A stretch of DNA of 64,000 nt. It comes from Wuchereria bancrofti (taxonomy: Eukaryota; Nematoda; Chromadorea; Rhabditida; Onchocercidae). Shown piece by piece: positions 1 to 13,000 of the stretch; the stretch's first letter is position 1; the number at the start of each line of letters is the position of its first letter. The stretch is taken from contig SSBO01000001.1 in assembly GCA_005281725.1 (NCBI GenBank), positions 8,925,334-8,989,333 of the forward strand. Reading direction: 5' to 3'. Under the pieces are notes generated by a model that worked only from the letters and a program-made list of their open reading frames with translations, searched no databases and was not told the origin of the DNA. The translations under genes were made by a program, and so were the position numbers.

Positions 1-44
1 CAGACAGCTTCCTTTGCTTTTGTTGCAGCCTTATCAATTGCTTC
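1..44 (-). other. possible partial exon at window edge
   Basis: Read on the minus strand, this edge segment follows an acceptor-like TTTATAG (ends at 45) and is open with an Ala/Lys/Glu-rich reading (EAIDKAATKAKEAV). The plus strand is open too (to a stop near 78), so strand and coding status are not settled. Too short to name; it may be an internal exon of a gene lying to the left of the window. Confidence 0.2.
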
Positions 45-348
45 CTATAAATCCGAATTTCAAAATAAGACTGATTAAATTTTGTATAAACATGTATTTT
101 AATATATCGATGAATTAAATCTAAGCTGAAAAGAATAGAAATAGTATGTTAGTCTTACTACATATATGTATATTTTTCAGTATTAATTTATAAATTGTAA
201 GAAAAATACCAAAATTTTCTTAAAAATATTTCAGGCAAAAAAAAGTGGAATAAAATAATTTAGTTCTTTTAAAAAAAAGTTAAAAATTAACCGGATAAAA
301 GTTAAAAGTATTAATGGTTCCCATTATAAAATGATTTGTGATCTTTAG

Positions 349-483
349 CACCGCTTTAACGATTTGCCGATATTTCTGGAAGAAGACAAAAATGGATTAT
401 TGAGTGGAAATTGTGGACAGAAACAAACATTTCATGTTCAAAGATTGCTAAATATAAATTCGGAATACTTAAAATATCAGTAA
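349..483 (+). other. possible terminal exon, unnamed
   Basis: A TTTAG acceptor at 344-348 is followed by a 44-codon open stretch ending in TAA at 481-483. Its reading (HRFNDLPIFLEEDKNGLLSG...) is more protein-like than the surrounding AT-rich DNA. No upstream exon in the window can be tied to it and no family is recognised. It could be the end of a gene starting left of the window, or chance. Confidence 0.25.
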
Positions 484-3400
484 TTGAAGTACTGAAATAT
501 CAATAAAGGAATGAGATCTAAAATAAAATTCCAAAGGTGATCTCATGCTTGAAACAGATAAATTTGAATTCTAAATGCTAAAAATTCATGCAGCAATGTT
601 GCATTTCAAGATCTAATTAAACTGAAATGAATTTTAGAAGAGCATAAAAAGAAATAAATTGGTATTTTCAAACATATCAACAAAAACCATTAAAAATGAT
701 TTTCCAAAAACTTATACATTGTGTCTGAAGTGGTTGAATTTGATTTCAACTACTAAATTTTATACAACTGAATTGCATTTCAAATCATTGAAGTACTTAG
801 AAACTTTGACATTTTCTTGCCAAAAGGAAGGTAACAATAATCGAACAATCAACTAATTGCTAAAATAAGAAAAGAAACAAATTTTATGACGAAATTTATG
901 AAAAAATAATCGCCATTTTGTGCCAATTTACGCTAAATTTCAATTAAAAATATTCATATATCAAAATTTTGATTTCTACCTTTTCACTTTGAAAATGTGA
1001 AATGTAAATTAGTTTACAGCAAGTTCGATGAACAAATGGAATTTGAAATAAAATAAATGAAATTTTTACATTTTTTCAATAAAGCTATGAAAAGATCAGT
1101 ACTGAAATTTTGTAGAAGAAATTTTTTCGCATCACAAAAATGATTGAATGGGAAAGAAAGGATGAAATGAAATTGTAATCACATACGAAGAAGTGTATGT
1201 TTAACAAATTTGTTTTTAGTCTGTCAATTCATCAAGGAGTGGGAGGAGAAGGGAGAGGAAAAGAAGAAAATGAATAAATGAAATGATATGTGGATACATT
1301 AGAATAGGAGGAGAAAAAGAAAAAAGGAAACGGATAAAATGATGTATATACATAAAATTTTTTCTTCAAAACAGCCTTTTGTTGGTTTTTGCAATTTATT
1401 AACAAAATAAACAACGATTGTGTAATCTTTGCTGCTTGATCTATGATCACTAACCGTAGCAATGCCCAATTTGTGAATAAATTAGGCTTAAAAGAAGAAT
1501 AAAGTAAACTTTTGCATTCTTTTTTTCGCAATAAAGAAATTTCATTGATTAGTTTCATGTACAAATAAACAAACAATATTACTATTAATAATTCTTGCTT
1601 TCCTTTCTTTTTTCGATTACTTTCTCTTTCATACCTCGTGAAATTTTCAGTATTTAAATTTTGGAAATTAAAAAATTCTCAACAAAATACATTTAACATA
1701 TTTAAAACAAAACTTATTATATGTTGGAAACGTAAGACAGTGTATTATTAGATTAATGGGGCATATTAATAAATAAGAGATCAAATTTACTAAAATTTAA
1801 AAAGGGAAATATCCAAACTGATATATTTATTTAGTGAATATAAATAAAACGTGTTGTATTCCATCGAATAATCAAGAATTGCTGTAAAATATACATCACG
1901 GACTTCGAAATATTTTGATTTTTAATAAATTCGAATCGAAAGATCTTTGTGGAAAAAAAGGCTTTGTTAGTGGGAAATAGTGAAATATATTTAAAAAAAT
2001 AAATTTCATCAAATTTCGATTCGAACAATTAATTTGTGAAGGCAGCATTCGACTGTCTCTATGTGTAACAAAACAATTTCATCCATTGTTTTGTAAACTT
2101 TAATATGCTAAAAACACTTCCCGAAAATTTCATTTGCTAATGATAGAATGAAGTGAAAATTTGAAGAATTCCAGTTTGAAGGGAAAGTTATTTCCCAATA
2201 CAAAGTATTTCTATTTTATGTTTCAATGTACTTGAAAGAAGGTATTTACTTAACTTCATATATTTAATTACGGTGTTTAGTTAAGCAGACCTAGCATGAC
2301 CATATATCAGGTATATCAGTCAGTAATTTCACAACCAATAACAAAATTATCAGAATTGACTTAAGCAAATCATATGATATCGTTTTTTTTTTTTTCGATT
2401 CACTAATTATTAGTTGTTACACCTTGAATTATGCTAATTAATCTTACTTAATTCAGTGTTTTGGTTAATCAATTGTGAAATTATTCGTTTTTTCGCCTTT
2501 TCTCTATTAATATAATAACTAAGTACAGAAAAAAAAAAAACCATTTGCGAAGAAGGAAATGACACAAATTTTAGTCTGTTTGAAAAGTGAGCAGCTCCCC
2601 AGTATGTGAAATTTAAGTTAAAGTTTCAGTGCTTTTTATTTTTTACTTTTTCAACATCTGGAATTCTGAAAAAAATTTTTTAGTAAGGACATGATAAGAA
2701 GGAATGATTTAATCAGGAGAGATGAAAATTAAGAAAGAGGCATAAAGAGATCAGCCGATAAGAAAACACTGTTCTTTTTAATTTTCGTTTCTATTTTTTA
2801 CTTTTTTTTTTTTGAATGAAATAAAATGATTTTAGGATAAACGATATTAGAAATTTTAAAATTTTACTGTAAAAAGAATAAAAAATTGAATGCAGTGAGC
2901 AAAAAAGCATGCAATGTCGGTAAAAACAATAAGCAAATGAAGAAAGTGAGCAAAAAGTATACAACATAAAGTATGTCAAGTTAGGAAAAAGCATGTCATA
3001 TAAAGCAGGCCAAACAATTTTAATGTAAAAATAATTAAAGCATTTCAAAATTAAAAAAAGACATACAGTTAAATACAATAAACAAGTGAACGCAGTGAGC
3101 AAATAAGCATATAAAAATGAATATAATATAAGGTATGTAAGTTAAGAAAAACCAATGCAATCAATATAAAGCAAGTCAAATATTAAAAATGAGCATACAA
3201 TATCAAAAACAACAACAAACAAATAAATAAAGTAAATAAGAAAGCATGCAATAAAGAAGCATGTTAAGTTGAGAAAAAAAGTGTCCAATTTCAGTAATAA
3301 TAATAAACAAAGTGCATAAAAAAGAATGCAATGTTAAGAATAAGAGATGCAAAAGTTAAAATAATAATGAAATACATATGATGTCGCGAAACTCGAAATA

Positions 3401-3996
3401 ATCTCGCGAGCCTCCAAATAATTTATGAAATATATCAAATAAAATTGTATTAATCCATATTACTAAAATTTGTCTTAATTGAACATTAGAAATATAAAAC
3501 TGTTTCAAACTGTATCTCATTTAAGCAATCATTATTTTAAATAATTTTAAATAAATATTATTATAAATTATTTGATGTATCAATAACAATGAAATGATGT
3601 GTTCCAAATTTTTTGAGCCTATTTTAAGCGACAAATCGATGAAATTCCACATATTTCTAATACAAAAATTAATTTCATTATCAATTTAAGATTTCCAATA
3701 TTTTAAATTTATCAGTTGTTATCTCTTTCAACTAATTTTGACAACGAATTTGAAAAAAATACGAATTAAAATTGAATTTTCATCAAAAAATACCAGTATT
3801 TTGAAGTTTTTCGGCATTTTCCTTAGAGTAATATTTTCAGTCCATATGATCTTCCATTTCCTGCAAAATTTTTCTCGCAATATTATTATAAATTATTTGA
3901 ATTATCAATTTTAAATGCTAAAATATTAATAAAATGATAGATTCCAATTTTTTAAACCTTAATTAACTGATAAATCAAATTCAACATATTTCTAAT
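484..3996. other. AT-rich non-coding stretch with degenerate repeats
   Basis: No convincing gene. From about 2860 to 3370 there is a degraded tandem array whose units share GTGAGCAAA(A/T)AAGCAT and TATGT(C)AAGTTA(A/G)GAAAAA; the two clearest copies of the first motif lie about 200 bp apart (near 2893 and 3093). A second pair of diverged direct repeats (about 3548-3665 and 3880-4000) shares TATTATTATAAATTATTTGA and CACATATTTCTAAT-like blocks. Confidence 0.5.
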
Positions 3997-3997
3997 G

Positions 3998-4147
3998 CTA
4001 TATATTATATTATATTATATTATATTATATTATATTATATTATATTATATTATATTATATTATATTATATTATATTATATTATATTATATTATATTATAT
4101 TATATTATATTATATTATATTATATTATATTATATTATATTATATTA
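3998..4147. repeat. (TATAT)n microsatellite, about 29 copies
   Basis: A near-perfect 5-bp tandem repeat, interrupted by a single N at 4148 directly before the left arm of the inverted repeat. The right arm at 8525 is also followed, after about 65 bp, by an (AATAT)n tract (8594-8647), the reverse complement of the same unit. The lone N suggests an unresolved base or a gap-filled join. Confidence 0.9.
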
Positions 4148-4148
4148 N

Positions 4149-4423
4149 TTAATCATTATCAATTTCAATTTTGGTCGACAATGCATTCTTTTGCCCATTT
4201 GAGGATTAAATTATTAATAACTTCAATCCATCACTGCGAATTTTAGTCAATTACTAAACTTGAAATTGCATTGATCTTCAGAGTTTGTCAAATTATTAGT
4301 TTGCTTTTTTTTGAATCAGACCGAACCTTAAATTTTGTTTGGTTGCAGTCATAACAGTTGATTTAAGATTCGCACATTTTTATCTAAATAGTATTATTTT
4401 GGTTTTTAGACAGCTTTAAATTT
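4149..4423. repeat. left arm of a 275-bp inverted repeat
   Basis: The reverse complement of this segment recurs at 8251-8525, with only a few substitutions visible (e.g. near 4260 and 4280) and a poly-T length difference. The right end of the arm includes the first 14 bases of the exon-like segment starting at 4410, so the duplicated piece looks like intron plus exon edge rather than a classical transposon terminus. No target-site duplication could be identified. Confidence 0.85.
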
Positions 4424-4529
4424 GGTACGAGATGCGATGAAGCATTTAAATGCTCAAATAAAAGGTGTCGGTGCTGATTTCATGGATATGCAAATGCGAG
4501 AGGTTACGAAATTGCAACGAAAGAATTGA
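4410..4529 (+). other. possible terminal exon, 39 codons
   Basis: Follows a GGTTTTTAG acceptor, is open for 39 codons (TALNLVRDAMKHLNAQIKGV...) and ends in TGA at 4527-4529. The reading is helical, with charged and Met residues, and stands out from the flanking AT-rich sequence. No upstream exon could be joined. The acceptor and first codons are duplicated in inverted orientation at 8251-8270. I do not recognise the family. Confidence 0.35.
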
Positions 4530-7500
4530 AACATTTTTTTTTTTCTGCGAAATATTTAAATCATTCAGAATATTTCAAGAACTGTTCGCTACTCAAATGT
4601 TCTTAATATTCTCGAAAATACTGAAAGGAAAATGAAGTTTGGATCGTATTTAAAAAGAAACTGTATGATAGATAACATGTTTAATTCTTAGTAGTAATTC
4701 TGCAAATATTCCTTCCTTCTCCACCTATTGTGAAACATTCAATTCTATTAAGCTTTTTTTTTTTCATTTTTCATTCAAATCGGTTTTTTGAAATATTCTT
4801 GTAAATGATAAAATTTCGACTTAATGTTGTCATTGATCACGTTGAAATATGGAAAAAAAAAAGAAGAGGATAAGAGGTTCAAACGAGGAAGGTAAGAAGT
4901 TCAAGCGCTATTTATTCTGAACTTAATTGACGTTCTTATTTACATTGCATTTTCATCAGACACTGTCTGTTCACATCCTGACATAGTGTTTTGATAACTG
5001 AAACGAAAAAAAGAACTTTAGAAATTTCGCTTTGGAAGAAAATTAAAATGACGAAATTAGAAATAGTGTAAATAGTAACTATTTTCAATCTATTTTTGAC
5101 ATTGAACTTGATTTTGATTATAAATTTGGTTATGAAGATTACGAAGATCGTACAGTTTATATTAGTTTTTGTAATTTAAAGAAGTATTATTTTACCAAAA
5201 AACCCCGAAATTTTAGCAAAAGCGAATTAGCCACCCACTATGTACAAACTTCCCAAACGCTTGATTAATTAATCACATCCAATGAGTGATTTCTTTAACG
5301 TCTGATTTGGAACTTTGGAAAAGTTTTCATCATTTTTCACATCATTTTTTCCTAGTATCGATCAAAATCCCTTAAAAAAAATAGCGTCCAAATGTTAAGA
5401 TCAATCAAAGTCTCTTTAAAATAGCGTACAAATCCACGGTACTTTAAATTGACAAATTATAATAACATGAAATTATTATAATAACATCACTTTAATTCAG
5501 CTTATATACTGACATTCTTTCTGAAGTGTGAAACCAGTCAAATATCATCTCACAGATTTTGTGTAAACAAAGCGTCCCTTTTGTTTTATTCCATAATTAT
5601 AAAAACTTTTAGAAAATTAAGTAACATTACATGAAACATGAAATGAGAAAGAAAACAACGAAAGTAATCCAACGGGCACTCATTGTGAATACCACGTAAA
5701 ACAATCGCGGAAAGAACACAGTAAATATAGCAACCATCAGACTTCTTCAATTATGTAAATGAATTTTATGAACAAAAGTCCGCGTGCATAATTTTGCAGT
5801 GAATTAAAGCCAACCATGATATTGCTAATTTACCTAACAATTATACATTATTAATGAACTTAATTAATGACATAAACTTAAGAAGAAAAATATGTAGTCG
5901 ATAAGAGTGACAGAATTTTTTTGTGGAAGAACAACAGCAAATAATTCAAACCAAATTTCGAGTTCTCACGCACTGAACTGCGGTTGCAGACGGAAATACT
6001 TCTGAAGAAGGTTGCCATAGTTCAGAATATTCCACGCTTCGATTATTTCAAAAAAGGTACGACAAAATTCAGTTCAAAAAGAAAAATAAGCATGGGAAGC
6101 TGTAAGAATGCTAGATTAAAAGAACTCATTCAAAGCAGGCTTCAGTTAATTTAAAGTTTTAAAAAATGAAATTTAAAGAGGATGGGAATGGGAAAATGTG
6201 GGAGCAGTCAATCTTTAAACCTGAAATACATTTACAGTTAAGCTGAATATTGCAAAAAAATTTTAAAGAAATAACGAAATCGATAAAAAAAAAAAAAGAA
6301 ATCATAAAGGAATAATCTGAACAAAAGAGAAAGCATCCACTTAATTCTTTTCATCCTATACAGTTCGACTAACATATGCATAAATGCACTAATTGTCATT
6401 GTCACATCCTACTCTCTAAAAGGACAAATGCGCCCCACCCGCACTCTCTAGAAGGACAAATGCGCCCCACCCGCACTATCTAAAAGGACAAATGCGCCCC
6501 ACCCGCACTCTCTAGAAGGACAAATGCGCCCCACCCATTTGCTTGCTTGTAACATATGGAATTGATGATGGGCGGTACTTCTTGACACATTACGAGAACA
6601 AATGATTGCTCAATTTGTAAGGGATGGAAGTGAAATGGAATTTGCCTCTCAAATGGTAATATTAAAATATGCACGAATTGCACTTATTGTCACGTTCTTA
6701 CCGCGCTCGAAATACTCTTTGAGTCTCTCAGAAATGCCATCGTATGCGCAATTTTAGTGAAATGGAAGGATGGATAAGTGCGCTTTACCCGTTCACTTAT
6801 TGAAAGAAAAAGGTTATATTTATTGTGAGAGCAAATAATTGTAGGGGGAAGGACAAAGGTCATGGAACTGTTCATCAAAACAACTGCACCAAGGACTAAT
6901 ATTTATTTAATTTTGTTTTTTATGCAAATTAATGAAATGCTTGTTTCAAGTAATCCAGATTAGCCTTTTTTTTTATATTTGGATGGATAATGTTTTTTTC
7001 TTCTTTTCATATATGAAGATACTTTTTCTTTTTTTTAAATTTGAATACTCAGTTTCAGGTTTCTAATATCTTGTTGTAACAGATGGGGTTTTATATAAAA
7101 CGAGCAATATATTTCTATGCGACTTGTCTGTCACATAGAAGTTAAATAACAACTGGAACGAACATACAGAAATGATAAAGTAGTAGTATAATTTTTAGAT
7201 TTGCATGTGTTTATTACAGGATGACTTTCACAGTTTGAAAATGCAAGAATTATTTGCAAAGCAGTCTTATTTCTACGTCAATTAGTTTTCCGTCACTTCA
7301 AGGTTTTCTAAAGCTAAAGAATTCATAGATTTGAAATAATGGGTTATAAAATAATATTATGGAAAATGTAGAAAATTTCAGATGATAACCTAATGAGTGA
7401 AGCAGTTCAACCATTTACTAAGAAGCTGGACATTCAATAACAACGGGAAAACTTTCATGATGTGACATTAAATGATTGAAGGATGGATGACAAATATATA

Positions 7501-8250
7501 ATAGGCCAATAACAGGTTAAAATAACAATTGAAACGACCATTTCTTTCAATTAGACGTAGAAACTTGGAAATGATCTACTAACTAACAATTATTAGTGTG
7601 TCGTAAGAAAAATGTTACTTCTACAATCAGTCATCTATTACTATGAAAATATTCTTTGTTTGCTTTGCATAGTTTCTAATTCAATTGATTAGGAGGCGGC
7701 GTCTCATTCATTTATTGCACGGACTTTCAAATCAAAGTTAATTAGTTAACTAATCCATTTAAGTAATAAACAAATGGATGGATGTCAACTAGAAAATCTT
7801 CAAAAAAAGCGCATAATTGTATTTTTGTTTCCCATTAGATATTGCTAATGGAACATTTTTTGATTCAGTCATTTTGCTTCTTTGCAATCAATAAAGATGG
7901 CGGGGCGGCATTCTCATCCATTCAGAGAATCTACAATTGCCAATTGCGAATGTCGAATGCCCTTCATATTGATGAAATATCGATGCAAATACCGTACGAA
8001 TTCCTGTGTGGATAGTGATTTGATGAGGATATGCAAATCCATTATTTAAACTTTTTTTATGCATGGGAAAGTAATATACAGCGATTGAACTATATATGTT
8101 CATTATTAATTTGACCTTTTTTTTTGTATTTGTACAGTGGTTGTTGTACGGTAGTTAGATGGAAGGTCGGTGCATTGATTCGTTTTTTCATTACAAAGAA
8201 AAATTTGAAGGTTATCCTAATTTCTAATTTTAACGTCAATAACAAAATTT
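4530..8250. other. spacer between inverted repeat arms, no clear gene
   Basis: This 3.7-kb interval is mixed in composition, with patches noticeably richer in GC (5930-6070, 6400-6880, 7880-8040) than the rest of the left third of the window. It contains the 32-bp minisatellite and loosely repeated words such as GGATGGAT and TTGTCAC/TTATTGTCAC. A minus-strand open stretch near 5990-6065 reads like protein (FFEIIEAWNILNYGNLLQKY) but has no acceptor or start that I can defend. I see no transposase or reverse transcriptase. Confidence 0.5.
6411..6538. repeat. 32-bp GC-rich minisatellite, 4 copies
   Basis: Units begin at 6411, 6443, 6475 and 6507 and differ at only a few positions (CTCTCTAAAAGG / CTCTCTAGAAGG / CTATCTAAAAGG); each contains ACAAATGCGCCCCACCCGC. 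A diverged relative of the unit is visible near 6775-6795 (GGATAAGTGCGCTTTACCCG). The block is unusual here because it is GC-rich in an AT-rich region. Confidence 0.9.
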
Positions 8251-8525
8251 AAATTTAAAGCTGTCTAAAAACCAAAATAATACTATTTAGATAAAAATGT
8301 GCGAATCTTAAATCAACTGTTATGACTGCAACCAAACAAAATTTAAGGTTCGGTCTGATTCAAAAAAAAGCAAACTAATAATTTGACAAACTTTGAAGAT
8401 CAATGCAATTTAAAGTTTAGTAATTGACTAAAATTCGCAGTGATGGATTGAAGTTATTAATAATTTAATCCTCAAATGGGCAAAAGAATGCATTGTCGAC
8501 CAAAATTGAAATTGATAATGATTAA
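8251..8525. repeat. right arm of the 275-bp inverted repeat
   Basis: Reverse-complement partner of 4149-4423. It ends at TGATTAAT and runs into low-complexity ATAATA sequence. Confidence 0.85.
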
Positions 8526-9077
8526 TAATAATGATAAATAATAATGAGAATAATAATTATGTCAATAGTGATTGTCGAAAACAACAGTGTTCATAATATA
8601 ATATAATATAATATAATATAATATAATATAATATAATATAATATAATTTAATATATTATATATAATAAATATAATAGCATATTATAATACAATATATAAT
8701 AATATAATGCAGAAAATACAAAAATGTAATAATATGATATGTAAGATAATGTAATATATAATATTAATATGATACATAATATATTACTTTACAATATTAT
8801 TGTCATAAATATTATTATGTTACAGTATAATATAATTTTAAAATAATACAATACAATATTAATATAATAATTTTATAATATATAATGTAACACAATATAA
8901 TAATATAACAATAATATGATATAATAATAATATAACATAATATAATGTACAATAATATAATAATGTAATATATTAATATAATATAATAGAATAATCAGTA
9001 TAATGTAATATAATAATATAATATATCATTTAGTCATAATATGATATGATATAATGAATATAATTGATAATAATAAA
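8526..9077. repeat. low-complexity ATAATA-rich tract
   Basis: Almost pure A/T made of (AATAT)n (about 8594-8647) and irregular ATAATA words up to the 3' end of the minus-strand gene at 9078. No coding signal. Confidence 0.8.
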
Positions 9078-10046
9078 TTAAATATAGCAAATAGTTGGGC
9101 TAGTAATTTTCATTTTTGTTGAAATATGCTGTATATGATGAAATTTCGTTGAATTAAGCAAAACAATGAGTACAAACACTAAAAAATGCACCGCAAATTT
9201 ATGGTACCACAATGAAGGGGTACAGTAATCGCGGGACATCTGGTAGAAAATTCCCGATTGCAAACTTGGATCATGTTCCATGGTTGGCCGTGTTCGATAA
9301 AATAATTCACCAGTTCGAGAAGCGCTTTCACGACCAAACAAACGTACGTTTCTTCTCTCGTACCATGGCGTAGACGTTTGTATAACTGAAATGTTCATTT
9401 TTTTTTTCATATTATTTTTCAAAGTGCTGCTACTTAATCCAACAAAAGTTTTTCATGCATCTACAATTTAAAGATTACAAAGTCGCTGCAAATATTTGCA
9501 CTTATTTTATATATTCAAAAAACAAAAAAAAAAGCAGTAGTAGCATATTTTAAACGTATTTTACCATCAATTTGCATATAAAACTTATAACGTCTCTTAT
9601 TTTCTGTTTCTTAAATTTTCCTGTTTAAAATTTGAAATCATTTCTTTCGTCTTTATGCAGTTAGTGGTACCACAAAACAACAATCAATCATAAAATTGCG
9701 ACAAATCTATCACACAAAAGAAGCAGAAGAAATTCTGATACCTTTATCGATTCTTCCTTTAATAAATTGTTGTTCATTTTGGTTTTCAATCTGAAAGTTT
9801 AAATAAATAAAATTGTGAATATTTGTAATGAAAAGGTTAAAAGCTTATTGAAAAATACTAAGATTTAACAAGTTAAAAAATACACATAAAATTCATAGAT
9901 TGAAAAAAAAAATGGAAATGCTGTACCTCAAATTGGATTGGCTGTTGTTTTGCATGAACAAAACGTAAGAGATGATTGAATGAATTAGTTTTTGCACATT
10001 GCAATAAATCAGGATATCTTATAAATGATATCTTTTGTGGAATCAT
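9078..10046 (-). CDS. small single-pass membrane protein, unnamed
   Basis: Three minus-strand exons join in frame: 10046-9927 (40 codons), 9790-9742 and 9385-9078, giving 158 residues. Introns have GT donors and TTTCAG acceptors, with phases 0 and 1. The ATG lies one base after an acceptor-like CTTTAG, consistent with trans-splicing. The N-terminal half is basic and aromatic (MIPQKISFIRYPDLLQ). The middle is Arg-rich around residues 64-90 (WYERRNVRLFGRES). Residues about 119-134 form one hydrophobic segment (FAVHFLVFVLIVLL), followed by a short His/Lys-rich tail, so a single-pass or tail-anchored topology is likely. I do not recognise a family; a nematode-restricted protein or a small organellar membrane subunit are both possible. 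The 3' end abuts a low-complexity tract. Confidence 0.55.
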
Positions 10047-13000
10047 CCTAAAGTTCAAAGTCTAAAAAATTAAATTTTGATGGGAGTATTAACTGAATAT
10101 ACGAGGTATGACACAAAAAAGTGGACGGAATGAATAAAGACCAACGATCAATCCAAAATTGAATTGAAATTCGTCCATTTTGTCGTATTGATTAATTCCA
10201 TTTAATGAAATATGATGAAGACTGGTTTGAAATATATTACTATTTGTATCATTAAAGTTGTTATTTGATACCGTTCAATACCCATTTGAACCATTGAGGT
10301 TACTAAATATAGTAACACTGATTTATGCCACGTAGCATTTAATGTATGTATTATTTAACCATCGATTTTGAAATGTCTTCAATAATTAAAGTTGATATAA
10401 AATAATAATTAAAAATTTAGCCATAAATTTTACCGAATTGCCAACATTTAAAAAAAAAAGAAATGTGGTATATGTTATGAGCAAAAGAAAGAGCTTTTAT
10501 CATTTTTTTGGCTAAAAACTTGTTATAAGCTAATAAATGTTTTGTTCCTTTCCATAATTTTCAACATAATTTGTAATGCAAGAAATTCAAAACAGTATTG
10601 TTGCATGGAAAATTCGATTACACAGCAAATTATTGAAGATTTGAATGTTTATACTTCAGGTAAACAAATATATGTATACATTTATGCATGCATTATGTGT
10701 TAAATTTAACTTTGACTATTTTTAATATTTAATCTTTTTTTAACTGTAATAAAAATTGTAAATTTGAGAACAACAAAGTCGATGAACAATATAAAACATT
10801 TTGTTGTTCTGCAATTTATTATTGACGAAAGCTCGAGGTAAATGACACAGCAATTAAGTGAAACTATTAGCATTTTTTAATTTTTGCAATAATTTTGTCA
10901 AAAAAAAAGCAAAAGAAAACAGAAAGTAAATTTTTTATCAGTGCAAAAATTGTTTATTATCAACCTGATATTATCATCAAATATTGGCGATGAAGTTGTG
11001 TGATGAAATATGAGCAAGCTGAAATTTTAGATTTGTTTTTAAAAAAAAAATATAAGTTAACTGTGCTCTGCAACTTTAGCAATCAATTTAAGATCTAAGA
11101 TCTGAAAAAGTGTTAACTGCAAAAGCATTGTAACTTTACATTTTCAATTTCCTTTCTCCATTGTATTAATTAATTAATTGAAAATCATTAATGCGTGTAA
11201 ATTCCGCATTCAACATTCAAATTTACAAGAAAAAAATGAAAAAATCAAGCAAATAGCAATAATTTTACATATCGTTTGTTTGTACAGATATTATTTGTTT
11301 ATTTCAAAATTTCACAGAAACTATTTTGAGAACTTCAATGGTTTCTTTCTTTTTGATTTAAAAAAGTGTAGAAGCAAAAATGTTCAGATAAATGAACAGT
11401 AAACGGATGTTATGAAATTAAAAAAAATTTTCTTTAATAAACGGAAGATAAAACAATAAATGGAACAATGAATGAAGTGCGGAGATTCCGTTTGTTTTCA
11501 TAAATTTTAATAAGTCTGAAAAACTTGAAAAATTTATTATATTTACAAATATGCTATAAAATTTGTAATTTTTGCTAAAGGTAATGAAATGCTAGAAATT
11601 TAATTTCAAATTTTTTGAAATCTTAAAGCTTCTAAAAAAATTTAGGAATATCGGTAGACTAAATTATCTCACACAATCTTTTTGATGATAAATCCTACGA
11701 AATGGTAGTAAAATTAGCCAAAAATTTATTTCAATCTTTAGACGATATCGTCATTAAGTACCATTCCAATGTCATCAATACATTTAGCTCCTTAATATAT
11801 TGTAAATTGAATCATTTTAATATGACAGTCAGCAAAAGTAAATAAAAAAATAAGATTACAAAATGAGTCGGAAGCAAATTATAATTTTAATTTATCAGCT
11901 TCTTTTTAAAATCAATTTTTGATTATTAAATTTTTTTTTTAAATTTTAAGCCTACTTTTAAAATACATTCTTTATTACCAGAAAAAATTTATTCATTGTA
12001 CTGAACCACAGAAATTTTCATGGAAAAAAAAATAAAATTTATATTTTCGTTAATACTTATTAATCACAAATTCTATTTTCCATTTTTTATAAATTTATTT
12101 ATATTTTTCCTCATTTTCTTAGCGTTTTAGAAAACAAAAAGATTTACAAGCAAAGTTTATATCATTTTGGAAATTTTGGTAATTTCAGAAGATGAAAATA
12201 GGAAATCGTTTCAGTGTTTTTTCCAATTATTTCAATTATTATTTTTTTCAACCACTCTTTTTTCAATTTTTTCAATTAATTTTTAATTATTTTAAGTTTC
12301 ATTATGNNNNNTTTTCGTTAATACTTATTAATCACAAATTCTATTTTCCATTTTTTATAAATTTATTTATATTTTTCCTCATTTTCTTAGCGTTTTAGAA
12401 AACAAAAAGATTTACAAGCAAAGTTTATATCATTTTGGAAATTTTGGTAATTTCAGAAGGATGAAAATAGGAAATCGTTTCAGTGTTTTTTTCCAATTAT
12501 TTCAATTATTATTTTTTTCAACCACTCTTTTTTCAATTTTTTCAATTAATTTTTAATCATTTTAAGTTTCATTATGGCATTCATTTATTGTTTCATTGTT
12601 TTTTTTACTTTTTTTGTATGTGAACTTTGCTTATAAATTCTTTTTTTGCTTGGATTTGACTGTTTTTCTGGAGCTTAATTAATAACTTAGGAAGAAAATA
12701 GATAATACAAAAACGGAGAAAATACAATTTAAATTAATTAGTAATTAATAGATGATTTCGCATATTATACGACTGATTCGTGAAGTAATTAATAAAGATG
12801 AAAAAGACAATTATTAAGAAAGGTCAATTAAAATAATACGGAAGTTTGGTGAATGGCATTCCAGGTTTAATTACTAGGTACATCAAAGTTTTTATATTTT
12901 ACTTTTTTCTTTTCCTCGTTTTTTTTTCGCTTTTTTAAGCAGCTGTTTTTTAATGGAATTTGAAATTAATTATTATAGATTAGTAATTGCAAATTTGATA

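Noticed and set aside
3995..4246. Open frame of Ile-Leu-Tyr repeats
   Set aside because: Artefact of the TATAT pentanucleotide array and crosses an N.
5990..6075. Minus-strand 35-codon protein-like stretch
   Set aside because: No start codon or acceptor in frame and no recognised family; kept only as a note on the inverted-repeat spacer.
12192..12398. Open frame crossing NNNNN
   Set aside because: Spans the assembly duplication and gap; AT-rich Phe/Tyr/Ile composition.
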